Of a stretch of 64,000 bases of DNA, positions 34,848 through 43,359 are shown in pieces (the first letter of the stretch is position 1; each line of letters begins with the position of its first letter). Both the position numbers and the translations under genes were made by a program. Origin of the DNA: CATOSK01 sp963665735 (lineage in GTDB: Bacteria; Chloroflexota; Dehalococcoidia; Lucifugimonadales; UBA3495); contig OY762444.1 of NCBI GenBank assembly GCA_963665735.1, positions 434,001 to 498,000 of the forward strand, given 5' to 3'. The notes below the pieces were generated by a model that saw nothing but the letters and a program-made list of their open reading frames with translations, was not told where the DNA came from and did no database searches.

Positions 34848-35249
34848 CCGCCGTCCACCGCCTCAACCTGCATCCCGCCCAAAGCAATCCCCCTCCCCCT
34901 ACCAGGGGGAGGGCCGGGGAGGGGGTGCGTCCCCAACCTCCAATCCCGCCCTTCCTCAACTTATCGTCCCGACTGACTACCGTCATTCCGGCGAAAGCCG
35001 GAATCCAGCAATCCCGGCATAAGCCGGCGTTGAGCTTGGCTAACGCCCCCGGTTTCCTAACCCGTAGGGGCAACCCTTGTGCTTGCCCTCCCCTGGCCGA
35101 CACTACAAGCATTCCCGCCCTCTACCGTCATTCCGGCGAAGGCCGGAATCCAGAAAACCCGCGCATACAACACCATACTTGAGGAGAAAAACCCCGGCTA
35201 CCCGCCACCGCGAACCAACGAACCTCACCAACAGCCCTGGCGATTTCCC
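34848..35249. repeat. Intergenic region with R1, R2, R3, R2
   Basis: R1 about 34886-34925, R2 about 34980-35014, R3 about 35065-35091 (GTAGGGGCAACCCTTGTGC) and R2 about 35126-35158 followed by GCGCATACAACACC, part of the MITE interior. No gene is supported. Confidence 0.75.
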
Positions 35250-36146
35250 CTACCCTTGCCGGCGTGCCATCCCTTCCCGCGTTGATGCTCCAAAGTCGGA
35301 CAGCAACCCGCCAACCCAATCCACTGCTTCCGGGTACTGCCGCGAGTCCAGGACAAACTCCTGTCCTCGGCCTACGCTTTGGAGATAAGCGTGGCGATTG
35401 TCGCGCCTCCAGCGTCTGCGGTCAGGGTGATAGGTCAACGGAGTCTTGTTGCCATCGGGATAGAACCAGCGGGGTAATCGCCATCGGGACACCGGGGCGT
35501 CCGGGGCGGTTAAAACCAGCCGTTCATCGAATCGGGGGAACACCCCCGCCCCGGACACCTTCACGGCGTCGTTCAGGTCCAACCGTTGAGTCGCCACGTA
35601 GAGCGTGTTGCTCGGGTTGCCGCACCCCCTGAAATGGTCGTGATAAAACGCCCAATGGAACCTTCCGTCGCCCCTTATAACGTCAACCTGACAAACTTGT
35701 TCAATCTGTAGCCAACCCCAAAGTACGTGCAGGTTTGGCGCGTCCTTAACAAAACGCCAACCCCCAAGCAATTCCTCCACCCGTCGGAAAAGGCCGAATA
35801 ACAGGAACACATCCCCGGCCCCCACGCCTTGATTTGCCAAATGAGAATGTGCTTGGCCCGCTTGTCCGAACAGGGCCTGCCATCCGGCGGAGCGGCGAAT
35901 CGCATCCGGGCGGACATCCGGGTCCAGGTGCACTCCATCCCGCGCGCCAATGCGCCGGCGAGTAAGGTCTTCCACCACCCGCCCGATTTCGATGCCGCCG
36001 TGTCGCAGGTCTCCATACGCGACAGAGGCCCCATAACTGGGAATCGGCAGCGAATACATCGTCCCATCGGGAAAGATGGGACTGGGACAACCCCCCGATG
36101 CGCTGTCAAACCCTTTCCTGCTGAGAATCAGTTTCTTGGGCTTCAT
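35250..36146 (-). CDS. Nmad3 nucleotide-modification-associated domain protein
   Basis: 298 residues from the ATG at 36146 (AAGGA before it); the open frame further upstream runs through a MITE remnant and is not likely coding. It begins MKPKKLILSRKGFDSASGGC, then CPSPIFPDGTMYSLPIP, and later QGVGAGDVFLLFGLFRR, NTLYVATQRL and GQEFVLD, which fit the Nmad3 family (PF18754), a domain described as associated with nucleic-acid base modification. No methylase, glycosylase or phage gene lies nearby. Catalysis is not established for the family. Confidence 0.82.
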   Translation of the reverse strand: MKPKKLILSRKGFDSASGGCPSPIFPDGTMYSLPIPSYGASVAYGDLRHGGIEIGRVVEDLTRRRIGARDGVHLDPDVRPDAIRRSAGWQALFGQAGQAHSHLANQGVGAGDVFLLFGLFRRVEELLGGWRFVKDAPNLHVLWGWLQIEQVCQVDVIRGDGRFHWAFYHDHFRGCGNPSNTLYVATQRLDLNDAVKVSGAGVFPRFDERLVLTAPDAPVSRWRLPRWFYPDGNKTPLTYHPDRRRWRRDNRHAYLQSVGRGQEFVLDSRQYPEAVDWVGGLLSDFGASTREGMARRQG

Positions 36147-36400
36147 GTTCCTTCTAGGGCGTGTCTCAAAATCATCCGTTACAATTCCCGCATCCCCACC
36201 GTCATTCCGGCGAAAGCCGGAATCCAGAAATCCCAAGCACCCAACAGCGTCCGTGTGGGCAAGGAGTCCCTGGATACCGGGAGCGGACATTATCGGTGGC
36301 CGGAGCGTTAATTCACTGACCGTCGGCGCAATCGCCCCCAACGCCGCAACCAAATACCCCTCCCCCTACCAGGGGGAGGGTTGGGGAGGGGGTCGTCCCT
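36147..36400. repeat. MITE remnant (MITE-E) and R1
   Basis: 36156-36300 begins TAGGGCGTGTCTCAAAATCA, then an R2 copy (about 36199-36232), AAGCACCCAACAGCGTCCG and a diverged second arm, so it is a MITE-family copy with a degenerate right end. R1 follows at about 36357-36393. The left end lies 10 bp upstream of the Nmad3 start codon and overlaps its likely leader. Confidence 0.65.
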
Positions 36401-37564
36401 TTAACCCGCCACAGCAGCCGCAGCGTAATGCGGCATTATCTCCTCCGTAAACAACTCCAGCGACTGCATCGCCTGTTCGTGGCTCAAGTCTCCCCACTGG
36501 AAGGAACAAACGAAGTAGTTGGCCCCTGTTTCCAGGTATTCGTCCATATACTCCCGCACCGACGCCGGCGAACCCGCAATCACCCCAAACCCGGCCCCCT
36601 GGCCGGCCACGCCGCCCAGACCGCCGGGAGCTTGCCGCCGCCGTTGCTGTTCCTCCGTGCGTTCCTCCAGCGACCAATACAGGTCCCGCCGCGCCTCCCG
36701 GTCCGGCGCGCCTTGCGGACGCATCCGGTCATTGGGAATCAAGAACTGGGTCAGGCCCCGGCTTTCCGCCTCCAACCGCCGCGGCGTACCCAGGTTCCAC
36801 TTGTAATGTTCCCACGCCGGTTCCCCAATCCGCAGCGCCTCTTCGTCCGTCTCCGCCAGCACCAGGTGGTTGACCAGGCTGATTTTCGGCTCCGTCCCCT
36901 GAATCGTCACCGCCCCCTTGCCCTGATATTCCTCCCAAAGCTCCCGGTATCGCCGCACGTTGGCCTCAAAGCTGTCCAGCCCCCCGACAATGATGGTATT
37001 CATTCCCTCCATCGCCGCCGTTTCCACGTTCCGCATATACCAGAAAGGCGGGTAAGGCTGTTGCCTGGGCCGCAGCCGCATCGGCAGCCGGTCAAACTTG
37101 TAGAACTCCCCGTCGTAGGTCAATTCCTCGTGGCTCAACCCTTCCTGGATGATGGATAGCGTTTCCGTATAACGGGCAAAGTTGGTCTCAACGTCCGATT
37201 CCTGCCCCCAGAAGTACGCCTCCAGGACGCCGCCCCTTCCCACGCCAATCTCCATCCGCCCCTCGCTCAGTGCGTCCAGCATACAAATTTCCTCGATAAG
37301 CCGCAGCGGATGGTGCAGCGGCAGCACGTAGATGCACGGCCCCAGGTGAATCCGCCGGGTGCGTTGGGCCGCCGCCGCCAGAAAGACGTTCTGCGACGGC
37401 GCCAGGCTGTGCACCGCCGGCGTGTGATGCTCCGCCAGGTGGTAGCCGTAAAATCCCGCGGCGTCCAGCCGCTCCAACTGCAACAGCCGCAGCCGGTAAA
37501 TTTCGTCCAGCGACAACCCCGGCACCGGCTCAATATGGTCAAAACCCCCAAATTCCAAAGACAT
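36401..37564 (-). CDS. LLM-class flavin-dependent oxidoreductase
   Basis: 387 residues, luciferase-like fold. Typical segments: GFYGYHLAEHHTPAVHSLAPSQNVFLAAAAQRTRRIHLGPCIYVLPLHHPLRLIEEICMLDALSEGRMEIGVGRGG, then a long C-terminal part. Near the C-terminus LGGVAGQGAGFGVIAGSPASVREYMDEYL carries the substrate-side helix. Flavin-dependent oxidation of an unknown organic substrate. TAAGGAG precedes the ATG. It is followed by the NHL gene on the same strand, upstream of it by 170 bp with an R1. Confidence 0.9.
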   Translation of the reverse strand: MSLEFGGFDHIEPVPGLSLDEIYRLRLLQLERLDAAGFYGYHLAEHHTPAVHSLAPSQNVFLAAAAQRTRRIHLGPCIYVLPLHHPLRLIEEICMLDALSEGRMEIGVGRGGVLEAYFWGQESDVETNFARYTETLSIIQEGLSHEELTYDGEFYKFDRLPMRLRPRQQPYPPFWYMRNVETAAMEGMNTIIVGGLDSFEANVRRYRELWEEYQGKGAVTIQGTEPKISLVNHLVLAETDEEALRIGEPAWEHYKWNLGTPRRLEAESRGLTQFLIPNDRMRPQGAPDREARRDLYWSLEERTEEQQRRRQAPGGLGGVAGQGAGFGVIAGSPASVREYMDEYLETGANYFVCSFQWGDLSHEQAMQSLELFTEEIMPHYAAAAVAG

Positions 37565-37735
37565 CGGTAACTCCTTATTGTTGGCCCGGCGGTTCGCCAG
37601 GGCAACCGCGTTTAAGGCTTAGGTTCAACCCCCTCCCCTTGGTAGGGGGAAGGCCGGTGTGTGTGGGCAACCCCCAAAAATTCACGCCCCCAACCAACGG
37701 GGGCGTGACCGGAAAGACCATCTGGCGATAGCGGC

Positions 37736-38734
37736 CTATAAGTTCAACGCCGCCTCTTCGTAGTCCCTTTCCTTCTGATAGACCTGGAATCGGTGCCTCA
37801 CCGACTCCAGCACAAAGATATTGCCCGCATCGTCCACGTTCACCGCCACCGGACGCCGGAACCGCCATTCCGGTTCCAGGTTCACCCGCCGCCGCTGCTT
37901 GACGATTTCCGGGTTGGCGTCCAGGTAGGTCTGCGTCCACGGCGACACCGATTGCGCGTCCCCCACCAGTGAAGTCACGAAAACCCCGTCCGGGCCGTAA
38001 ATCTGTACCAGGTGCTGCCCCCAGTCAGTGACGTAAACGTCCCCATCGGCGTCCACCGCCACGCTGGTAGGCCGTTCCAGCGACCCGACCCCGGCTTCAT
38101 TCCCCTTGAACTCCCGCAGGAACGTCCCGCCGGGCGAAAACTTCTGCACCCGGCCGTTCTTCCAGTCGGCAACGTAAACGTCGTTGGCCCGGTCAACGCA
38201 GATGCCCCAGGGCATATTGAACTGACCTTCCCCGTCGCCGGGGCCGCCCCATCCCAGCACGAACTGGCCGTCCTTGGTGAACTTCTGAACCCGGTTGTTA
38301 TTGCTCTCCACCACGTACAGGTTATCCTCGCCGTCAAAGGCAATCCCCGACGGCCCGCTGAGTTGCCCCGGCCCGCTGCCGGCCTGTCCCCACTTGCTCA
38401 GGAACTGCCCCGCCGAGTCGTAAACCGTTATCTGATGCAGGTTTTCGTCGGCAACGTAAACATTCCCGTCGCTGTCCAGGTCAACCGACGCCGGCCAGAT
38501 GAACTGCCCGTCCCCGGCGCCGAAACCCCCGAACTGGGTCAGAAACTCGTGGTCGGTGGTGCAGATGCTCACCCGTTGCCCCAACTCTTCGGCCCCCCGG
38601 TTCACCACGTAAATCTTCCCGTCCGCGCCAAAGGCAAAGTCCACCGGGTCCCAGAACCCCAACCCCGACATCCCGTACATCCCCAGGCAGTGGCTGAAGT
38701 TAAACACCCGCCCCGCGGCAACCGTTGTCAGCAT
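37736..38734 (-). CDS. NHL-repeat beta-propeller protein
   Basis: 332 residues from the ATG at 38734 (GGAGG upstream); an earlier in-frame start at 38779 adds a tail without ribosome binding site. Six NHL blades: e.g. GDGQFIWPASVDLDSDGNVY, GPGQLSGPSGIAFDGEDNLY and GEGQFNMPWGICVDRANDVY. The C-terminal blade RRVNLEPEWRFRRPVAVNVDDAGNIFVLESVRHRFQVY matches that of the protein at 21131, so these are paralogues, presumably cytoplasmic. No catalytic residues can be named. Confidence 0.85.
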   Translation of the reverse strand: MLTTVAAGRVFNFSHCLGMYGMSGLGFWDPVDFAFGADGKIYVVNRGAEELGQRVSICTTDHEFLTQFGGFGAGDGQFIWPASVDLDSDGNVYVADENLHQITVYDSAGQFLSKWGQAGSGPGQLSGPSGIAFDGEDNLYVVESNNNRVQKFTKDGQFVLGWGGPGDGEGQFNMPWGICVDRANDVYVADWKNGRVQKFSPGGTFLREFKGNEAGVGSLERPTSVAVDADGDVYVTDWGQHLVQIYGPDGVFVTSLVGDAQSVSPWTQTYLDANPEIVKQRRRVNLEPEWRFRRPVAVNVDDAGNIFVLESVRHRFQVYQKERDYEEAALNL

Positions 38735-38962
38735 AAAAAACCTCCGAAAAACGGGTGTTCCCCCATATAACCCCTTCACAGAAGGGAAACCCGGTTCCTT
38801 TCCCTCGATTGGGGAAGGTCACGACGGGGGCGAAACCCAACAATCCTGCAACTTGCCGCAAATTATACACCATCCGACCCGCCAACTGGCGCAACCTCAA
38901 CGGCGCGGCTCCGCAACCTACCGGGTTATTATCCTCAACACCCCTTCCTGCGGCTGCGGGTC
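38735..38962. repeat. Intergenic flank with degenerate R1 and the 3' end of a split gene
   Basis: A degenerate R1-like pair (about 38795-38840). From 38918 to 38964 on the minus strand lies the separated 3' end of the retropepsin-like gene that the insertion sequence splits (see 38918-40235). Confidence 0.7.
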
Positions 38963-38964
38963 TA

Positions 38965-39803
38965 GGCAGTGTCGTCAAAATGTTAACATAGTAGTAGATT
39001 GCTGCTGTGAGAGGGAAGGTGATGTGTGGGGATATGGCTGCGCCGCATCGGCGCCACGACATTTCCGACCGGGTCTGGGAACTTCTGGAACCTCATTTGC
39101 CTGGTGGAACTGGGAAGAAAGGCCGGCCAGAGACAACCGCTTGTTCCTGAACGCGGTGTTTTGGCAGTTGCGTACCGGGATCCCCTGGCGGGACCTGCCG
39201 CCGGACTTGGGAGGCTGGAAAAACACTCATCGTCGCTTCTGTCGCTGGCGGGATCGCGGGGTATGGAAAGACCTGCTGGATACGGTCATTGATGAGCCGG
39301 ACTTCGAGTGGTTGATGATTGACTCCAGCCACATCAAGGTCCACCCTGACGGAACCGGGGCCCGGGGCGGCAACCAGGCGGTAGGCCGCACAAAAGGGGG
39401 CTGAACAGCAAACTGCACCTGGCAGTGGATTCCCATGGGATGCCGGTGCGTATGATCCTGACCGAGGGAACCACGGCCGACTGCACTCAGGCTCCCGACC
39501 TGATTGCCGGCATAGTAGCCCAATACCTGCTGGCTGACCGAGGCTATGACAGCGATACCATCGTGGCCCAAGCCCAGGAGCAAGGGATGGAAGCGGTGAT
39601 ACCGCCCCGGCGCAACCGGAAGGAATCCCGGGACTACGACCGGGCGCTGTACAAGCTGCGTCACCTGGTGGAAAACGCCTTTCGGACCTTCAAGCAATGG
39701 CGTGGGGTGGCTACCAGGTACGCCAAGAATGAAACCTCATTCCTGGCAGCCTGCCAGATTCGAGCAATGGTAATGTGGACAAGATTATTTTGACGACACC
39801 CCC
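38965..39803 (+). mobile_element. IS5-family insertion sequence, 839 bp
   Basis: Terminal inverted repeats: left GGCAGTGTCGTCAAAAT, right (reverse strand) GGGGGTGTCGTCAAAAT, 15 of 17 identical, flanked by TA on each side (38963-38964 and 39804-39805), the target duplication. It codes for an IS5/IS427-type transposase in three frames. Length is normal for this group. It sits inside a retropepsin-like gene. The ends are shared by the short MITEs of this window, so this element could mobilise them. Confidence 0.88.
39034..39793 (+). pseudogene. IS5-family (IS427 group) transposase, frameshifted
   Basis: The product can be read in three frames: MAAPHRRHDISDRVWELLEP from 39034 (first frame), then DNRLFLNAVFWQLRTGIPWRDLPP-type DDE N-terminal region in a second frame to 39404, then NSKLHLAVDSHGMPVRM.. 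DRGYDSD..PPRRNRK.. FRTFKQWRGVATRY to 39793 in a third. The step at about 39390-39400 is a -1 shift at AAAAGGGGGC and may be programmed as in related elements. The step at about 39120 needs a 1- or 4-base deletion (GGCCGGCC run) and has no such precedent, so the copy is probably inactive. Confidence 0.8.
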
Positions 39804-40228
39804 TAATACTAGACTATTTTGCGACGCATTGGCGTGAACATCGCAAAGGTTCAGAAAATCCCTCCCCAACAGGGAAGGCAGCCGGCGTACCCGGCGGTCA
39901 AGGGGTTGGCTCCAAATGTCACATATTCCAATACGCCATCTCCAAACTGCGATGTTTGGTTGCGCCCTAAAGACGAGCGTTGCTGCCACGATGTAGTAAT
40001 CCAGCCCGCCCCCTATACCGGCGTGTGTTCTACGACTGTCCGGGTCCAGCGTTCCCGGCTCCAGTTCTAGTCTAAGAACGTCTCTAGGGTTGAGGCAAGT
40101 CCGGTCAGCCCCGGTGTCAACCAAAAAATCAATGCTTTTCCACACTGACAGATGGGGCAACGAAACAGACGCCCGCACATAGGGCGCGGGCGGACGGGAT
40201 CCGGGGAGGGTTGCGTAACGCCCGTGGA

Positions 40229-40525
40229 TCAACACTCAACTCCCGCTAGAATCATCGTGATGGGTTCGCCGTACAGGTACTCCATCGCCACCCTGGATTT
40301 AGGCGCTCCCTTTTCCTCGGCGGCCTGCAAAGCCTCTTCCGCGGTTTCCCCCAAACCGACCAGTTCCTCCCCGAACACTACAACCCACTTGTCCGGGTAT
40401 TGCTCCGTCCAAGCCAGCCGGTGAGCGTTCAGGAAATCGGAATCTTTCTCGAATTGCTCCATATAGCCGGCGATGATGTCCAAGTCCTCCGGGTTGTTGA
40501 ACGGGTCCAACTGCCTTTCCAGCAT
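40229..40525 (-). CDS. DUF5678 domain protein
   Basis: 98 residues from the ATG at 40525 (GGGAGGA 8 nt before). The core DKWVVVFGEELVGLGETAEEAL and KGAPKSRVAMEYLYGEP are the DUF5678 (PF18929) pattern. It overlaps the start of the retropepsin-like gene by 7 bp (GTG..TGA), a coupling commonly seen for such small protein plus aspartyl protease pairs. No activity is known. A possible role is as substrate, partner or regulator of the protease; the latter is now broken by the IS. Confidence 0.82.
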   Translation of the reverse strand: MLERQLDPFNNPEDLDIIAGYMEQFEKDSDFLNAHRLAWTEQYPDKWVVVFGEELVGLGETAEEALQAAEEKGAPKSRVAMEYLYGEPITMILAGVEC

Positions 40526-40608
40526 ACCAATTTCCTCCCGCCGGTCAAAATCGGGGCAGGCTCCAAACCCGCCCCGTTTCTTTGCTACCGCGCCCGGTTC
40601 CGGCCCAA

Positions 40609-41745
40609 CTAAACGAAGCTCATCTGCTCGTAGTTGCCTCCGACGATGGGCGCCGCGTCCAGCCCCAACCACTGTTCCACGATGGAGGCGTAGAACCCCC
40701 GGAAATCGTAGTTGGGCGCCAAATCCCCTTGCGTCAGGTCTTCCGGCTTCAACGACGGGTACGTCCCATACATCCCGCCCTTCACCGGGTCGCCGATGAC
40801 GAAGGCGATTCCCCCGGCCCCGTGGTCGGTGCCGGTGCCGTTGTCCTTCACCCGCCGCCCGAACTCGGTGAACAGCATCATAATCACGTTGTCCCCGGCG
40901 TCGTGTTCATGCAGGTCGTCGAAGAAGTTTCCGATGGCCTGCCCCACGTCCGTCCAAAGCCGCGTGTGCATCGGCATCTGGTTAAAGTGGGTGTCAAAGC
41001 TCCCGTGCTGCGTGTAGAAAATCTGCGTTCCCAAGCCGGCCAGGTGGACTTGCGCCACGCTCTGCAAAGCCTTGGCGATGGGCGTGTCCGCGTATTCCAC
41101 CGTCGAGGAATAGCTTTCCGGCACGGCCTTCAATACGTCCGCCCCGTCCAGCACGTTGCGCCCCGTCTGGCTCAGGTAGTCCATCACCGGCCCCGCCCCG
41201 ATGGTCGGCGCGTAGATGCGGGCGAAAACATCCAGCATCCTATCCCTTTCCGCCTGGCTGTCCACCCCCGGCACTTCCGACATCACGCCGTAAGAGGCCA
41301 AGTCCGAAACCGACGTAACCGGAACGCCTTTCAGCGCCAGCGCCCGGGGCAGCCCCTGGCCGAAGTTAATCCCCTTCAGCACGTTCTCCGCCCTGGGGTC
41401 CAGGTCTCGAATCACCCGGCCCAGCCAACCCTCGGTTCCCACCTTGTCCGGCTCGCAGGTGTGCCAGATGTCCATGGACCGGAAATGGGAACGGGGCGAG
41501 TTTTCGTACCCGATGCCGTGAATTATGGCAACCTTGTTCTTGTCCCAGAGTTCCTTCACCGGCCCCATGTTGGGGTTGAACCCCAGTTCGTCGTCAATCT
41601 TGATTACCCGGTCTTCCGCAATTCCCACGTTGGGCCGGTTATCCCGGTAATGGGGATTGGTGTACGGCACCACCGTGTTCAGCGGGTCGTTGGCCCCGGT
41701 CATCTGCAAGACCACCAACACCGGGTCTTTCTTCGTTTGCGTCAT
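40609..41745 (-). CDS. DUF1501 family protein
   Basis: 378 residues from the ATG at 41745 (AGGAGGA before). MTQTKKDPVLVVLQMTGAND (with TGAND in place of the usual GGND), HFRSMDIWHTCEPDK, and the C-terminal TEFGRRVKDNGTGTDHGAGG are the family features. Like the copy at 23943 it has no Tat signal. It follows the DUF1800 gene at 41956 on the same strand, which gives a second DUF1800-DUF1501 pair 15 kb from the first. Unknown activity. Confidence 0.92.
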   Translation of the reverse strand: MTQTKKDPVLVVLQMTGANDPLNTVVPYTNPHYRDNRPNVGIAEDRVIKIDDELGFNPNMGPVKELWDKNKVAIIHGIGYENSPRSHFRSMDIWHTCEPDKVGTEGWLGRVIRDLDPRAENVLKGINFGQGLPRALALKGVPVTSVSDLASYGVMSEVPGVDSQAERDRMLDVFARIYAPTIGAGPVMDYLSQTGRNVLDGADVLKAVPESYSSTVEYADTPIAKALQSVAQVHLAGLGTQIFYTQHGSFDTHFNQMPMHTRLWTDVGQAIGNFFDDLHEHDAGDNVIMMLFTEFGRRVKDNGTGTDHGAGGIAFVIGDPVKGGMYGTYPSLKPEDLTQGDLAPNYDFRGFYASIVEQWLGLDAAPIVGGNYEQMSFV

Positions 41746-41955
41746 CCGCTCCTCCTGCTGGCCGCTCTCGATTCTTTGATTGCGTATAACCTTTGACGTT
41801 GCCGCCGGAATCCGGGGCCTTCCTCTTGCCAAGCTCAACCCGTCATTCCGGCGCAGGCCGGAATCCAGACCTTTTCCCACTCCCACGGAGAGGGTTGAAA
41901 TATCCCCTCCCCCTCTGAGGGGGAGGGTTAGGGAGGGAGTGTCCCCGTCCCAAGT
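41746..41955. repeat. R2 and R1 between DUF1800 and DUF1501
   Basis: R2 at about 41840-41868 (CGTCATTCCGGCGCAGGCC) and R1 at about 41903-41942. The sequence just before 41745 carries the ribosome binding site AGGAGG. Confidence 0.7.
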
Positions 41956-43359
41956 TTAAGCGAACTGGAACTCCCGCGACGCCGCCACCAGCGCCAGCGT
42001 CAGACCCGCCCGCCGTTCCGCGTCGGCAACCCCGGCCTCGCTGTCCCAGCGGACTTCCCCGCCTTCGCTGACCTGGTTAACCAACTCTTCCCGCGTGGCG
42101 TCGTTAACCTCCAGCGGGCCGATTTGCTCCAGGCATTCGTCCACCAATTCCTGGGGAGACATGGTTCCCCGGCCCTTCAGCCTTTCCACGATGGCGGTGA
42201 TTCCCGGTTGCCGCGTGTCCGAAAGGTACTTCACCGCGAAGTTGACCCGCCGCACCAGCGCGCCCCCGTCAATCCATTCCTCCCCGGTGTGCCAGCTTTC
42301 CACGCTGGGCGGATTCAACAATTCCTGCCCCTGGAAAGCGCACTCCGCCGCCGCCGCTTGGTATCCGAACCGCGGGCCGTTGAAACTCCCCGCCAGCCGC
42401 AGCGTGCTGACCACCATTTCCGCCGGACTCTTGACCCGCGTGAACCGCGAGTTCTTGAAGAAGTCCGAGTTGAACAAGACCCGCAGCACTCCCCGCAGGT
42501 CGTAGTTGGACTCGAAATAGGCTTGCGTCAGGATTTCAATGGCCTCGGGGTCTTTCGGCGGCGTATCGTTCCACGCCGGCACCTGCACCTCATCGGCCAC
42601 GAAGTAGTTGTAAAGGTGGCGGCAAAGGAACCGGGCCGTCGCCGGCTGCGCCACGATGATGTTGATGATGTCGTCGCCGTTGAAATCCCCGGTCTGCCCC
42701 AGGAAAGTCTTTTCCTCGAAATCGTGGTCTTCCGGCTTGTACTCGAAGTTCCAGTAGAACCGTCCCAACGGGAGACGGGGAATCTTCGGCCCGATGGTCC
42801 AGCCGGTAAACGCCCGCGACGCCTCTTTTATGTCGTCCTCCGAGTAGTTGCCAACCCCCATCGAAAACAGTTCCAGCAGTTCCCGGCCCCAGTTTTCGTT
42901 AATCGCCCCCTTGTGGTTGCCGTTGTTGTCCAGCCAGTAAATCATGGCCGGATTCTTCGCCAACTCCAGCAGGATGTTGGGAAAAGTGTCCAGCGCGTGC
43001 CGCCGGAACATGGCAATCTGCTCCACCATCTCCGGCGGGTTGTCTATCTTCGAGTTCCCGGTGGCGAAAAGCTGGTGCCAGAACAGCGTCATCTTCTCTT
43101 CCAATGGCCGCTGCGTGTTCACCATCCGGTACAGCCAGTGCGCCTGCGACTGCACCGGCGCCATCCCCCCCTCGTAGTTGGGGAAGTACCGGAAAAGAAC
43201 GTCGTCATCCACCGGCGGTTGCGATTCCGGGTTCAGCAGTTCCTCCACCGTAGCCTGGTAGCCCCGTTCCGCCCGCGCCTCCAACTCGGCGCGCGACGCC
43301 CCGAATCCGGCCCGCCTCAACAGGTGGGCCATCAGGGCAATATCATCCCTGCTTGCCAT
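41956..43359 (-). CDS. DUF1800 family protein
   Basis: 467 residues. Starts MASRDDIALMAHLLRRAGFG, with the motifs HWLYRMVNTQRPLEEKMTLFWH, NENWGRELLELFSMGVGNY and FFKNSRFTRVKSPAEMVVSTLR. It diverges from the other two copies in loops but keeps the same order of motifs. GGAGGA lies before the ATG. It leads the second DUF1800-DUF1501 unit. No signal peptide. Confidence 0.92.
   Translation of the reverse strand: MASRDDIALMAHLLRRAGFGASRAELEARAERGYQATVEELLNPESQPPVDDDVLFRYFPNYEGGMAPVQSQAHWLYRMVNTQRPLEEKMTLFWHQLFATGNSKIDNPPEMVEQIAMFRRHALDTFPNILLELAKNPAMIYWLDNNGNHKGAINENWGRELLELFSMGVGNYSEDDIKEASRAFTGWTIGPKIPRLPLGRFYWNFEYKPEDHDFEEKTFLGQTGDFNGDDIINIIVAQPATARFLCRHLYNYFVADEVQVPAWNDTPPKDPEAIEILTQAYFESNYDLRGVLRVLFNSDFFKNSRFTRVKSPAEMVVSTLRLAGSFNGPRFGYQAAAAECAFQGQELLNPPSVESWHTGEEWIDGGALVRRVNFAVKYLSDTRQPGITAIVERLKGRGTMSPQELVDECLEQIGPLEVNDATREELVNQVSEGGEVRWDSEAGVADAERRAGLTLALVAASREFQFA

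Larger units (their letters stand above)
38918..40235 (-). pseudogene. Retropepsin-like aspartic protease gene interrupted by an IS5-type element
   Basis: The intact part runs from the GTG at 40235 (residues 1-154). SIDFLVDTGADRTCLNP carries the DTGA catalytic site (D40), and LPSLLGRDFLNLCDVHANA the flap/terminal strand, so it is a single-domain retropepsin-like protease (about 170 residues). The coding frame meets the insertion after SQNSLVL. Joining the two flanks at the duplicated TA gives an in-frame ending DPQPQEGVLRIITR and TAG at 38918-38920. As found, the frame reads into the insertion and stops at 39711. Its GTG overlaps the DUF5678 gene by 7 bp, so the two form a unit. Confidence 0.75.

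Noticed and set aside
39021..39404. First transposase frameshift as programmed
   Set aside because: Only the shift at AAAAGGGGGC (about 39395) fits a known slippery type. The first break, near GGCCGGCC at about 39120, has no slippery pattern, and a 1- or 4-base deletion explains it.
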